In this document: positions 24,746 through 32,525 of the stretch, one piece after another
Layout of the letters: every line of letters begins with the position of its first letter
Position numbering within the stretch: the first letter of the stretch is position 1
From: Bacteroidales bacterium OttesenSCG-928-M11
GTDB taxonomy: Bacteria; Bacteroidota; Bacteroidia; Bacteroidales; Azobacteroidaceae
NCBI GenBank assembly: GCA_030265685.1
Contig: JAJDGO010000012.1
Location: forward strand, 1-39,348
Reading direction: 5' to 3'
DNA: 39,348 nucleotides
Translations under genes and position numbers: made by a program
The notes under the pieces: generated by a model
Database searches by the model: none
Told to the model about the DNA's origin: nothing
Seen by the model: only the letters and a program-made list of their open reading frames with translations

Positions 24746-25192
24746 TTATAGCTTCTTAAATGTAAGAACGGAATGATAATCGAAGTAACCTTCTTTCTGA
24801 TCTATCCGCCATTCCATATCTATCGAGGAATAAAAGACAAGAGTATAAACAGTAGTCGTAATTTGTCCGTCCAAACGGAAATTAAGTGTGACGCCATCAA
24901 CATACCATTTGCCCGGATAATCAACATAATTGCTTCCGTTGTGAATACTCATCGTCATTTCATTGTCTTTCATGAAACGGACAATAAGACCTTTCGAAAT
25001 ATTCTCTCGTTCAATAAGGGTAACTTCCGAATTTTCTTCTTCTTGATATTGCTCCAATTCGGAAATTAATTGCCAAGTTCCTATCACTTTTTTCTCCGTT
25101 TCGTTGGTTTTATCGTCATCTTCGCAACCGACAAAAAGAAATAAGGATGAAAAGATAAAAAGTCCGGCAAGAATATTTTTAACTATTTTCAT
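24746..25192 (-). CDS. Small lipocalin-like lipoprotein
   Basis: A 148-residue predicted lipoprotein: hydrophobic signal and lipobox FLFVGC (Cys23), followed by an acidic linker (EDDDKTNETEKK). The mature part starts KVIGTWQLISELEQ, the G-x-W motif of lipocalin-like small Bacteroidetes lipoproteins, and is beta-rich to the end (GKWYVDGVTLNFRLDGQITTTVYTL, HSVLTFKKL). Such proteins usually sit in the outer membrane; their ligands are mostly unknown. It follows the dehydrogenase gene by 11 bp on the same strand and ends at a strong terminator, so it is probably co-transcribed. I see no functional reason for that pairing. Confidence 0.8.
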   Translation of the reverse strand: MKIVKNILAGLFIFSSLFLFVGCEDDDKTNETEKKVIGTWQLISELEQYQEEENSEVTLIERENISKGLIVRFMKDNEMTMSIHNGSNYVDYPGKWYVDGVTLNFRLDGQITTTVYTLVFYSSIDMEWRIDQKEGYFDYHSVLTFKKL

Positions 25193-25203
25193 TTAAGTTT
25201 GAA

Positions 25204-26487
25204 TTATAGTGCTTCTTTTATAATTTCTCCAACGGTTGGATGCGGAAAGATGATCGCTTTTAGTTGTTCCGATTTCATATTTTGTTCGATAGCCAAGCCG
25301 GCAATAACGATTAGTTCGGATGCCGGATTTCCTAAAAGGTGAACTCCCAGTATAGTTCCGTCGGTAGATTCTATAATTTTACATACTCCCGAGCCCATTT
25401 CATTTTCGGCAACAAATCTTCCCGAATAAGCCATAGGCAATTTCTTGACAATATATTCTATTCCTTCTCCTTGAAGAGCCTCTTCTGTTTTTCCTACTCC
25501 TGCAAACTCGGGCGAAGAATAAACTACTCCCGGAACAGCTTTATAACTCATCGGGTGATTTTTTCCTAATATATGCTCGACTGCGACTTCCGATTCGCGC
25601 ACAGCAGTGTGTGCCAGCATAGAAAAACCGGTAATATCTCCACAAGCATATATATTTGGATTCTCAGTTTGCATATATTCATTAACCGGTTGTTTGCCAA
25701 CGGCACGTCTTCCTACCGAAACTAAGATAACAGATGCGGATAAAGAACCTGCTTCGCCGTCTTTCTCTATGCTTACTTCACTACCATTAACCGCAACTAC
25801 TTTGGTTTCCATATGGAAATCTATTCCTTTTTTGGTCAAGTCGGTTCGTAATAAGCCCGCTAATTCTTGATCCATGCCCGGTAATATTTCCGGCATCATC
25901 TCAACTACCATTACTTTTGTTCCAAGTGAGTTGAAGAAAGAAGCAAATTCGACACCAATCACACCTCCTCCAATAATTAATATCGATTCGGGAACTTCTT
26001 TATTTTCCAAAGCTTCACGGCTTGTCCAGTAGTTTGCTTCTTTTAATCCCGGAATTGGAGGTACAACTGCTTCGGATCCTGTGCAAAGAATTACTTTTTT
26101 AGCCTCGTAAGTCGATCCATTACATTCGATAGAAGTGCCATCAAGTAGTTGAGCTTCGCCGATAATAACTTCTACTCCGGCTTCATTCATTCTTCCTTTT
26201 ATTCCGGCAACCAATTTCCGGACAACTTTATTTTTCCGTGCGATGATCTTACTTAAATCGTAAGAAACATTTTCGCAAGAGATTCCATACTTAGCCGAAT
26301 CTTTTGCCGTATTCATTACTTTAGCCGAATAAAGCAGTGTTTTTGTTGGAATACATCCTTCGTTCAAACATACACCTCCTAAGGCTTTTTTTTCAAATAA
26401 AATAGTTTTCAGACCGCTTTTTGCAGCCAACTCCGCAGCAGAATATCCTGCTGGGCCTCCACCAATAATTGCAAGATCGTAAGTCAT
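25204..26487 (-). CDS. lpdA: Dihydrolipoamide dehydrogenase-like flavoprotein, unusually short
   Basis: A 427-residue FAD/NAD pyridine nucleotide-disulfide oxidoreductase. It has the FAD motif IIGGGPAGYSAAELA, redox-active disulfide GGVCLNEGCIPTK, NAD motif IIGGGVIGVEFASFF, second FAD motif IYACGDI and the C-terminal catalytic FPHPTVGE His-Glu pair. The set is that of E3, which reoxidises dihydrolipoyl groups of 2-oxoacid dehydrogenase or glycine-cleavage complexes. It is shorter than the usual 445-475 residues; the loss is concentrated between VILVSVGRRAV and YMQTENPNIYACGD, where I expect about 20 more. No E1/E2 genes are adjacent. The reading frame is intact and all catalytic residues are present, so it is probably active. 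Confidence 0.87.
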   Translation of the reverse strand: MTYDLAIIGGGPAGYSAAELAAKSGLKTILFEKKALGGVCLNEGCIPTKTLLYSAKVMNTAKDSAKYGISCENVSYDLSKIIARKNKVVRKLVAGIKGRMNEAGVEVIIGEAQLLDGTSIECNGSTYEAKKVILCTGSEAVVPPIPGLKEANYWTSREALENKEVPESILIIGGGVIGVEFASFFNSLGTKVMVVEMMPEILPGMDQELAGLLRTDLTKKGIDFHMETKVVAVNGSEVSIEKDGEAGSLSASVILVSVGRRAVGKQPVNEYMQTENPNIYACGDITGFSMLAHTAVRESEVAVEHILGKNHPMSYKAVPGVVYSSPEFAGVGKTEEALQGEGIEYIVKKLPMAYSGRFVAENEMGSGVCKIIESTDGTILGVHLLGNPASELIVIAGLAIEQNMKSEQLKAIIFPHPTVGEIIKEAL

Positions 26488-26509
26488 TGTTATTTTTGTT
26501 TATTTTAGG

Positions 26510-26517
26510 CAAAGATA
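26510..26517 (-). promoter_or_regulatory. Bacteroidetes -7 element for the lpdA operon
   Basis: On the minus strand this reads TATCTTTG, 22 bp upstream of the lpdA start, in the 86-bp divergent gap with the GH3 gene. No clear -33 box is seen. Confidence 0.6.
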
Positions 26518-26538
26518 CAAAGTTTCAGCAGATTATTA

Positions 26539-26546
26539 TATCTTTG
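26539..26546 (+). promoter_or_regulatory. Bacteroidetes -7 element for the GH3 gene
   Basis: TATCTTTG on the plus strand, 27 bp before the ATG at 26574. It is the same octamer as the opposing lpdA element 21 bp away, so the two promoters are back to back. Confidence 0.6.
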
Positions 26547-26573
26547 ATCATTATTAATTCTTAAATACATAAT

Positions 26574-28952
26574 ATGAGAATGTTTTATCCGGCAAAGAGT
26601 ATTTCTTTAATAATTGTTGCTTTACTTTTATCGAATATTACTATTTATCCGCAAAATAAAAATAGTATATACAAAGATGGATGGATAGACTTTAATAAGA
26701 ATGGAGTAAAAGATACTTACGAAGATCCTTCGGTTTCTATAGAAGAAAGGGTAAATGATCTTTTATCTCAAATGACAGTGGAAGAAAAGACTTGCCAGAT
26801 GGCTACTTTATACGGATCCGGTAGAGTATTGAAAGATAGTTTGCCCACTCCCGAATGGAAAAACGAAATATGGAAAGACGGTATAGCTAATATAGACGAG
26901 CAAGCCAATGGATTAGGAAGCTATCGTTCCCGGTTGTCTTTTCCTTATTCAAAAAGTATAGAAAATAGACAAACTATTCAACGTTGGTTTGTAGAAGAAA
27001 CCCGTTTAGGGATTCCGGTAGATTTTACAAACGAAGGAATTCGCGGACTTTGTCACGACCGGGCAACTATGTTTCCGGCACAATGTGGTCAAGGCGCTAC
27101 CTGGAACAAAGATCTTATCAGTGAAATTGCAGAAGTAACGGCCGAAGAAGCACTTGTTTTAGGCTATACAAATATTTATTCTCCGATTTTAGATATTGCA
27201 CAAGACCCTCGTTGGGGAAGAGTTGTGGAATGTTATAGCGAAGATCCTTATCTAACCGGAGAATTAGGTAAACGAATGATTACTGGTTTACAGGCAAAAG
27301 GATTGGTTTCTACACCTAAACACTTTGCAGTATATAGTATTCCGGTAGGAGGACGTGATGCAGATACCCGTACCGATCCACACGTTGCTCCTCGTGAAAT
27401 GCGAACTCTTTACCTTGAACCTTTCCGAAAAGGTGTTCAAGATGCGGGAGCTTTAGGTATAATGAGCTCCTACAATGACTATGATGGAGAGCCAGTATCA
27501 GGAAGTTATTATTTTTTAACCGATATACTTCGTAAACAATGGGGATTTAATGGGTATGTTGTTTCGGATAGTAAAGCGGTTGAATACTTATTAAGCAAGC
27601 ATAAAGTTGTTCCGACAATAGAAGACGCTGTTGCGCAAGTTGCCAAAGCAGGGTTAAATGTCCGAACTAACTTTACTCCTCCCCAAGATTTTATTCTTCC
27701 ATTGCGAAAAGCTATTGCTGAAAATAAAATATCCCTTGATGTTATCGATCAACGAGTAAAGGAAGTGTTACGAGTAAAGTTTATTTTAGGTTTGTTCGAC
27801 AACCCATATAAAGGAGATATTAAGCAAGTTGATAAAATTGTTCATTCAAAAGAGCATCAAGATATTTCATTGAAGGCAGCTTTACAATCGATTGTGCTGC
27901 TGAAAAACGAAGACAATCTGCTCCCTCTTTCTAAAAACTATAAAAAGATAGCCGTTATCGGACCTAATGCCAATGAAACTCGCAACCTTATTTGCCGTTA
28001 TGGCCCGGCAAATGCTCCAATAAATTCGGTTTACGAAGGTATAAAAAGTTTTGTAGGGGAAAGTACGGAAGTAAACTACACCAAAGGCTGTGATATAATA
28101 GATAAATATTTTCCGGATAGTGAATTATTTGATGTCCCTTTGGATGAAGAAGAACAAATTTTGATTGACAAAGCTGTAGCATTAGCCAAAGAATCGGAAA
28201 TTGCTATCCTTGTATTAGGGGGAAATGAACAGACAGTACGTGAAAGTTTTTCTCGAACAAATCTCGATCTCTGCGGACGACAAGAAAAACTTTTACAAGC
28301 AGTTTATGAAACCGGAACTCCTATCGTTCTTATTCTTTTAGATGGTCGGGCATCAACAATTAATTGGGCAGATAAATATATTCCGGCTATTGTACATACA
28401 TGGTTTCCCGGAGAATTTACAGGAAAGGCAATTGCTCAAGTTTTATGGGGAGATTATAATCCGGGAGGGAAACTACCTGTTACTTTCCCTAAATCAGTTG
28501 GACAAATTCCTTTTGCATTTCCTTTTAAACCTGGTTCCGACTCGAATGGAACTGTTCGTGCCAGTGGAGTTCTTTATCCTTTTGGATACGGACTTAGCTA
28601 TACCAACTTCGAATATAGTGAATTAATTATCTCAAATAATTATCCGTCAACAATTGAAATAAGTTGTAAAATAAAGAATATTGGAAAGTTGGCCGGCGAT
28701 GAAGTTGTTCAGCTATACCTTCGCGACGAAGTTAGTTCCGTAACAACTTACGTAAAAGTATTAAGAGGTTTTGAACGTATCCATTTACTCCCCGGCGAAG
28801 AAAAAATAGTTTCTTTTGAACTGACAAACAATGATCTGGGATTATGGAATAAAGAAAATCTGTTTATTGTTGAGCCGGGAATGTTCACAGTTATGGTGGG
28901 AAGTTCGTCTGAAGATATTCGTCTAAACGATTGTTTCGAAATCAAGTTATAA
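26574..28952 (+). CDS. GH3 family glycoside hydrolase (beta-glucosidase/beta-xylosidase type)
   Basis: A 792-residue exported enzyme. The signal peptide (ISLIIVALLLSNITIYPQ) is followed by an EF-hand-like acidic segment (DFNKNGVKDTYED). The GH3 barrel includes ERVNDLLSQMTVEEKTCQM, DPRWGRVVECYSEDPYLTGELG, PKHFAVYS and the nucleophile loop GYVVSDSKAVEYL with Asp332. The alpha/beta sandwich follows, where Glu557 in RESFSRTNLDLCGRQ aligns by motif with the acid/base of BglX-type enzymes, then a C-terminal fibronectin III-like domain. GH3 enzymes release non-reducing terminal beta-linked sugars in the periplasm. Activity cannot be narrowed further. It has no SusC/SusD partner, so it may serve general oligosaccharide turnover. 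nadB follows with its own promoter. Confidence 0.92.
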   Translation: MRMFYPAKSISLIIVALLLSNITIYPQNKNSIYKDGWIDFNKNGVKDTYEDPSVSIEERVNDLLSQMTVEEKTCQMATLYGSGRVLKDSLPTPEWKNEIWKDGIANIDEQANGLGSYRSRLSFPYSKSIENRQTIQRWFVEETRLGIPVDFTNEGIRGLCHDRATMFPAQCGQGATWNKDLISEIAEVTAEEALVLGYTNIYSPILDIAQDPRWGRVVECYSEDPYLTGELGKRMITGLQAKGLVSTPKHFAVYSIPVGGRDADTRTDPHVAPREMRTLYLEPFRKGVQDAGALGIMSSYNDYDGEPVSGSYYFLTDILRKQWGFNGYVVSDSKAVEYLLSKHKVVPTIEDAVAQVAKAGLNVRTNFTPPQDFILPLRKAIAENKISLDVIDQRVKEVLRVKFILGLFDNPYKGDIKQVDKIVHSKEHQDISLKAALQSIVLLKNEDNLLPLSKNYKKIAVIGPNANETRNLICRYGPANAPINSVYEGIKSFVGESTEVNYTKGCDIIDKYFPDSELFDVPLDEEEQILIDKAVALAKESEIAILVLGGNEQTVRESFSRTNLDLCGRQEKLLQAVYETGTPIVLILLDGRASTINWADKYIPAIVHTWFPGEFTGKAIAQVLWGDYNPGGKLPVTFPKSVGQIPFAFPFKPGSDSNGTVRASGVLYPFGYGLSYTNFEYSELIISNNYPSTIEISCKIKNIGKLAGDEVVQLYLRDEVSSVTTYVKVLRGFERIHLLPGEEKIVSFELTNNDLGLWNKENLFIVEPGMFTVMVGSSSEDIRLNDCFEIKL

Positions 28953-28981
28953 TAAAGTTAGATTGTTTCGGGAGATAATCG

Positions 28982-28989
28982 TACTTTTG
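28982..28989 (+). promoter_or_regulatory. Bacteroidetes -7 element for nadB
   Basis: TACTTTTG lies 29 bp downstream of the GH3 stop and 21 bp before the nadB ATG at 29011. It supports that start over an in-frame ATG at 28963, which lies upstream of the predicted transcript. Confidence 0.6.
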
Positions 28990-29010
28990 CAATCGAAATC
29001 CAGATGTTAT

Positions 29011-30591
29011 ATGATACATAAATTTGACTTTCTTGTTATCGGATCCGGTATAGCCGGGTTAAGTTATGCGATGAAGGTGGCAGAAACCGGAAGTGTTGCT
29101 CTTCTTTGTAAAACAACTTTAGAAGAAGCTAATACTTTTTATGCTCAAGGAGGAATTGCTTCTGTTTCGGCTCCTTTAGATGATTTCGAAAAACACATAC
29201 AAGATACATTAATTGCCGGAGATGGAATTTGTGATAAAAAAGTAGTAGAAAAAGTGGTCAAAGAAGCTCCTGCTCAAATCAAGGAATTGATTGATTGGGG
29301 TGTAGATTTTGATAAAGATCAAAAGGGTAACTTCGATTTACACAAAGAAGGTGGCCATTCCGAATTTCGTATATTACATCATAAAGACAATACCGGCGAA
29401 GAAATTCAGGTAAGTCTTATCGAAGCCATTAAAAGGCATCCGAATATTAAGGTCTTTGATCATCATTTCGCTATCGAAATACTTACACAACACCATTTAG
29501 GGAAGACTGTTACAAAAGATACGCCGGGCATTGAATGTTATGGCGCTTATGTATTAAATGAAGATACCCGGGAAATACAAACTTTTCTTTCAAAAGTTAC
29601 TATGATCTGCACGGGAGGGATTGGTAATATCTACCAAACAACAACTAATCCTCTTGTAGCAACAGGTGATGGGATAGCAATGGTGTATAGGGCTAAAGGG
29701 AGAGTAATGGACATGGAATTTGTTCAATTTCATCCAACCGCTTTTTACAATCCAATGGAACGTCCTTCTTTCCTTATAACTGAAGCTATGCGGGGTTATG
29801 GAGGAATTTTGCGTACTCGCGATGGAAAAAAGTTCATGCATAAATATGACGAAAGAGGTTCGTTAGCTCCACGAGATATAGTTGCTCGAGCTATCGACAC
29901 AGAAATGAAAAGCAAAGGGGATGATTATGTGTACCTTGATGTAACACATAAAGATCCGGAAGAAACAAAAACTCATTTCCCCAATATATATGAGCACTGC
30001 AAAAAAGAAGGTATTGATATAACCAAAAAATATATTCCGGTTGCGCCTGCCGCCCATTATTTATGTGGAGGAATTGTTGTTGATACAAATGCTTGTACTT
30101 CCATTCACCGTTTATATGCTGCAGGAGAATGTTCTCGCACGGGATTACATGGAGCTAATCGCCTTGCATCAAACTCTTTGATCGAAGCAATTGTTTATGC
30201 AGATGCTGCTGCTAAACATTCGAAAAAAAATATAGATAAGTATACTTTCCAAACAAGTATTCCTATTTGGAACGATAAAGGAACTTCGTTAACCGAAGAA
30301 ATGGTATTAATTACTCAAAGCGCAAAAGAAGTTGGAGAAATTATGTCTAATTATGTTGGAATCGTTCGATCCAACCTTCGGCTAAAACGGGCAATGGATA
30401 GATTAGAAATTCTATTTAAGGAAACCGAAAATTTATTTGTCCGGTCAGTAGTATCAAAAAATATTTGTGAACTACGAAACATTATCAATGTAGGTTATTT
30501 GGTTATTAAGCAGGCAATGGAACGAAAAGAAAGTCGCGGATTGCATTATACTATTGACTACCCGGATAAAAATCCAATCGCTAAAAAATAA
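29011..30591 (+). CDS. nadB: L-aspartate oxidase
   Basis: A 526-residue FAD enzyme that oxidises L-aspartate to iminoaspartate, the first step of de novo NAD synthesis. It shows FLVIGSGIAGLSYAMK (FAD motif), the TFYAQGGIASV segment, GGHSEFRILHHKDNTG, the active-site region MEFVQFHPTAFYN, APRDIVARAID, and AAHYLCGGIVVD ... GLHGANRLASNSLIEA near the C-terminal FAD region. These separate NadB from succinate dehydrogenase and fumarate reductase flavoproteins, together with the absence of frdB/C neighbours. The upstream in-frame ATG at 28963 would add 16 residues before the FAD motif and is not supported by the promoter. nadA and nadC are not in the window. Confidence 0.94.
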   Translation: MIHKFDFLVIGSGIAGLSYAMKVAETGSVALLCKTTLEEANTFYAQGGIASVSAPLDDFEKHIQDTLIAGDGICDKKVVEKVVKEAPAQIKELIDWGVDFDKDQKGNFDLHKEGGHSEFRILHHKDNTGEEIQVSLIEAIKRHPNIKVFDHHFAIEILTQHHLGKTVTKDTPGIECYGAYVLNEDTREIQTFLSKVTMICTGGIGNIYQTTTNPLVATGDGIAMVYRAKGRVMDMEFVQFHPTAFYNPMERPSFLITEAMRGYGGILRTRDGKKFMHKYDERGSLAPRDIVARAIDTEMKSKGDDYVYLDVTHKDPEETKTHFPNIYEHCKKEGIDITKKYIPVAPAAHYLCGGIVVDTNACTSIHRLYAAGECSRTGLHGANRLASNSLIEAIVYADAAAKHSKKNIDKYTFQTSIPIWNDKGTSLTEEMVLITQSAKEVGEIMSNYVGIVRSNLRLKRAMDRLEILFKETENLFVRSVVSKNICELRNIINVGYLVIKQAMERKESRGLHYTIDYPDKNPIAKK

Positions 30592-30623
30592 TATAAATAA
30601 GTCGGATAACTATAATTAATAAT

Positions 30624-30663
30624 CAACCTTCGGAATCATCGTAAAAGATCTTTCCGAAGGTTG
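30624..30663. terminator. Bidirectional terminator between nadB and the surface-protein gene
   Basis: CAACCTTCGGAA (30624-30635) pairs perfectly over 12 bp with TTCCGAAGGTTG (30652-30663). It lies between convergent genes, 33 bp after the nadB stop and 20 bp after the opposing stop. Confidence 0.8.
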
Positions 30664-30682
30664 AAAATATAGTAAGTGTTAT

Positions 30683-32467
30683 TTAGTAAATTACTTTTAT
30701 CTGTTTCGATCCGTTTACAATGATATAAATATCATGCTTGAACAATTCTACAAATAATTCGTTTTCGAAAGCCTTTTCTTTGCGTAATAGTTGTCCTTGC
30801 ATATTATATATGTATATGATTTCGCCGGGAATAAGGTTGCGAATCAAAAGTCCATTGTCAACAATAACTGCTTGCAAATCATTGGAAGCGACATCTTTCA
30901 GAGCTACGCCATCATACAGCATTGCTGTTATTGTTCCTTGAAGGGGATCAGTCGAATCTGATTGATTTCCTTTGGAAAGATAAACGGTAAAATTGAAATA
31001 GCCGTTTATTCCTGAAGGTTCCTCTTTTGATCCGGCTACAGCAGCCACAAAACTATCGAGTATGATATCCGCTTCGGATAACAATATACCTGTTTCGGAT
31101 AGAAGCAGATTGATTTTCGCAAGCAACCAGCTCCTCACTTCTTCTTCGGTATTTCCTTCCTTCTGTGTAAGGATAAAAGAGTTGCTTTCGATTGTTGTTT
31201 TGGCAATCACTACGGCTTCTGCATCTAAAGTGTCTTGTGTTTTTTTGAATGAAGCCGATATACTTACATGATGGTTTGGCATAGTAAAAGTACGGGCATT
31301 GCCATCTCCCATAAGAGGAATAAAAACCGAAGTATCGTTTGTTTTGCAGGCTGCGATACTATCCAACTCATAACCTTCGGCGGGAACTATGCTCAGTGTA
31401 ATGTTAGTTCCTTCTAATGCTACTTCTTTATTTGAAGTGACTGAACCATTAGTTGTACTGTTTATATTTACACTGAAAGCGAACGGTGTAGCAATGATGC
31501 TGTTACCATCTTGGCTTGCCGAAGCAGTACTAACGCCCAAAGAAAGGATCACGGTAAAATTGTAACTTCCGTTCGTTCCCAAAGGATTATCTTCGTTTCC
31601 TGTTACGGCTGCCGTAAATCTATCGATAATAATATTATTTGCCATAACAATGATTCCCGTGCCCTCCAACAACAGGTTTAACTGCTCTACTAACCAAGCG
31701 GTAAGCTCTTCTTCGGTATTTCCTTCAGCCTGGCTAAGGTCGAAGGGTTGTTCTTCGATCAAGTCAACAGCAGCCATTACAGCTTCAGCGTCAAGCGTCG
31801 CCTGAGTCTTCTTAAATACCGTCGCTATACTTACATGATGGTTCGGCATGGTAAAAGTACGGGTATTGCCATCTCCCATAAGAGGGACAGAAATCGAAGT
31901 GTCGTTTGCCTTGCAGGCTGCGATACTATCCAACTCATAACCTTCGGCGGGAACTATACTCAGTGTAATTACTTCATATTGGAATGCGCTTTCTCTATCT
32001 GCCGAAACCATCCCATTATCCGTTTTCAAAAGCATAATGGAATATAACGGTTCGGTTATGATAGTAAACCGACAGGGGGCATTGATACCTATTCCATCAC
32101 CGTATTGGAAGAGGGAAGATTCTACTATTTCATATTCTCCTCCATTCTCATGATCATAAACTTTCAGCGTTATCGATTTGCCGTTGTCGGTGGCGCTACC
32201 CCATATCGAAAGGAGACAAGGGTGCGAGTGTCCCAGATACATCTTCTCTTCCAGTCGATAAGTCCCTCGACATTCGTTGTCGATAAAGCATCCTACCTCG
32301 TATTGAGTACTTTCTAATTCGAAACCATTCATCTCTATATAACCAGTGATAGTCATATAATCTTCGAACGATTCTATGTTAGGAACCCAATGACTTTGAG
32401 CCCATAATGAACCTCCTGAAAAAAGAAGAATCAATAGTAATAATATTTTGTTCTTGGTATTTTCCAT
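30683..32467 (-). CDS. Secreted repeat protein with shared W/MTIT/C module, InlB-like repeats and T9SS-like C-terminus
   Basis: A 594-residue exported protein of unknown function. A signal peptide (KILLLLILLFSGGSLWAQ) is followed by a module (about 26-140, HWVPNIESFEDYMTITGYIE ... CFIDNECRGTYR) that also occurs twice in the next gene upstream. Then come two tandem copies of a 189-residue unit. Each has a divergent InlB/Flg_new-type segment (LSIVPAEGYELDSIAACK ... TFTMPNHHVSI) and a segment with DAEAV ... EGNTEEE ... and FNFTV or YNFTV. The C-terminus (PGEIIYIYNMQGQLLRKEKAF, ending SKQIKVIY) resembles a type A T9SS sorting domain but lacks the usual YPNP motif. It lies 58 bp downstream of the giant gene, separated by a 13-bp hairpin, and is probably in the same operon. 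Confidence 0.82.
   Translation of the reverse strand: MENTKNKILLLLILLFSGGSLWAQSHWVPNIESFEDYMTITGYIEMNGFELESTQYEVGCFIDNECRGTYRLEEKMYLGHSHPCLLSIWGSATDNGKSITLKVYDHENGGEYEIVESSLFQYGDGIGINAPCRFTIITEPLYSIMLLKTDNGMVSADRESAFQYEVITLSIVPAEGYELDSIAACKANDTSISVPLMGDGNTRTFTMPNHHVSIATVFKKTQATLDAEAVMAAVDLIEEQPFDLSQAEGNTEEELTAWLVEQLNLLLEGTGIIVMANNIIIDRFTAAVTGNEDNPLGTNGSYNFTVILSLGVSTASASQDGNSIIATPFAFSVNINSTTNGSVTSNKEVALEGTNITLSIVPAEGYELDSIAACKTNDTSVFIPLMGDGNARTFTMPNHHVSISASFKKTQDTLDAEAVVIAKTTIESNSFILTQKEGNTEEEVRSWLLAKINLLLSETGILLSEADIILDSFVAAVAGSKEEPSGINGYFNFTVYLSKGNQSDSTDPLQGTITAMLYDGVALKDVASNDLQAVIVDNGLLIRNLIPGEIIYIYNMQGQLLRKEKAFENELFVELFKHDIYIIVNGSKQIKVIY
31261..31973. repeat. Intragenic direct repeat, 567-bp offset
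   Basis: A block of about 145 bp at 31261-31405 recurs at 31828-31972 with roughly a dozen mismatches by eye. The offset of 567 bp is 189 codons, so the frame is kept. Flanking parts of the repeat unit are much more diverged at DNA level, suggesting recent gene conversion or strong constraint on this block. Confidence 0.85.
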
Positions 32468-32483
32468 TATCGTTTCTGATTAA

Positions 32484-32513
32484 ATAGCACATGGATAAAT
32501 ATCCATGTGCTAT
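32484..32513 (-). terminator. Long hairpin between the two surface-protein genes
   Basis: ATAGCACATGGAT at 32484-32496 is the perfect complement of ATCCATGTGCTAT at 32501-32513, with a 4-nt loop AAAT. On the minus strand it begins 12 bp after the giant-gene stop and is followed by TTTAATC, a weak U-run. It may be a leaky terminator that lowers expression of the downstream gene, or an mRNA-stabilising stem. Confidence 0.65.
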
Positions 32514-32525
32514 GCTTTTTAATCT

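Noticed and set aside
25204-26487. Frameshift or pseudogene in the short dehydrogenase
   Set aside because: The frame is continuous, all motifs are present in order and the missing part looks like an in-frame loop loss.
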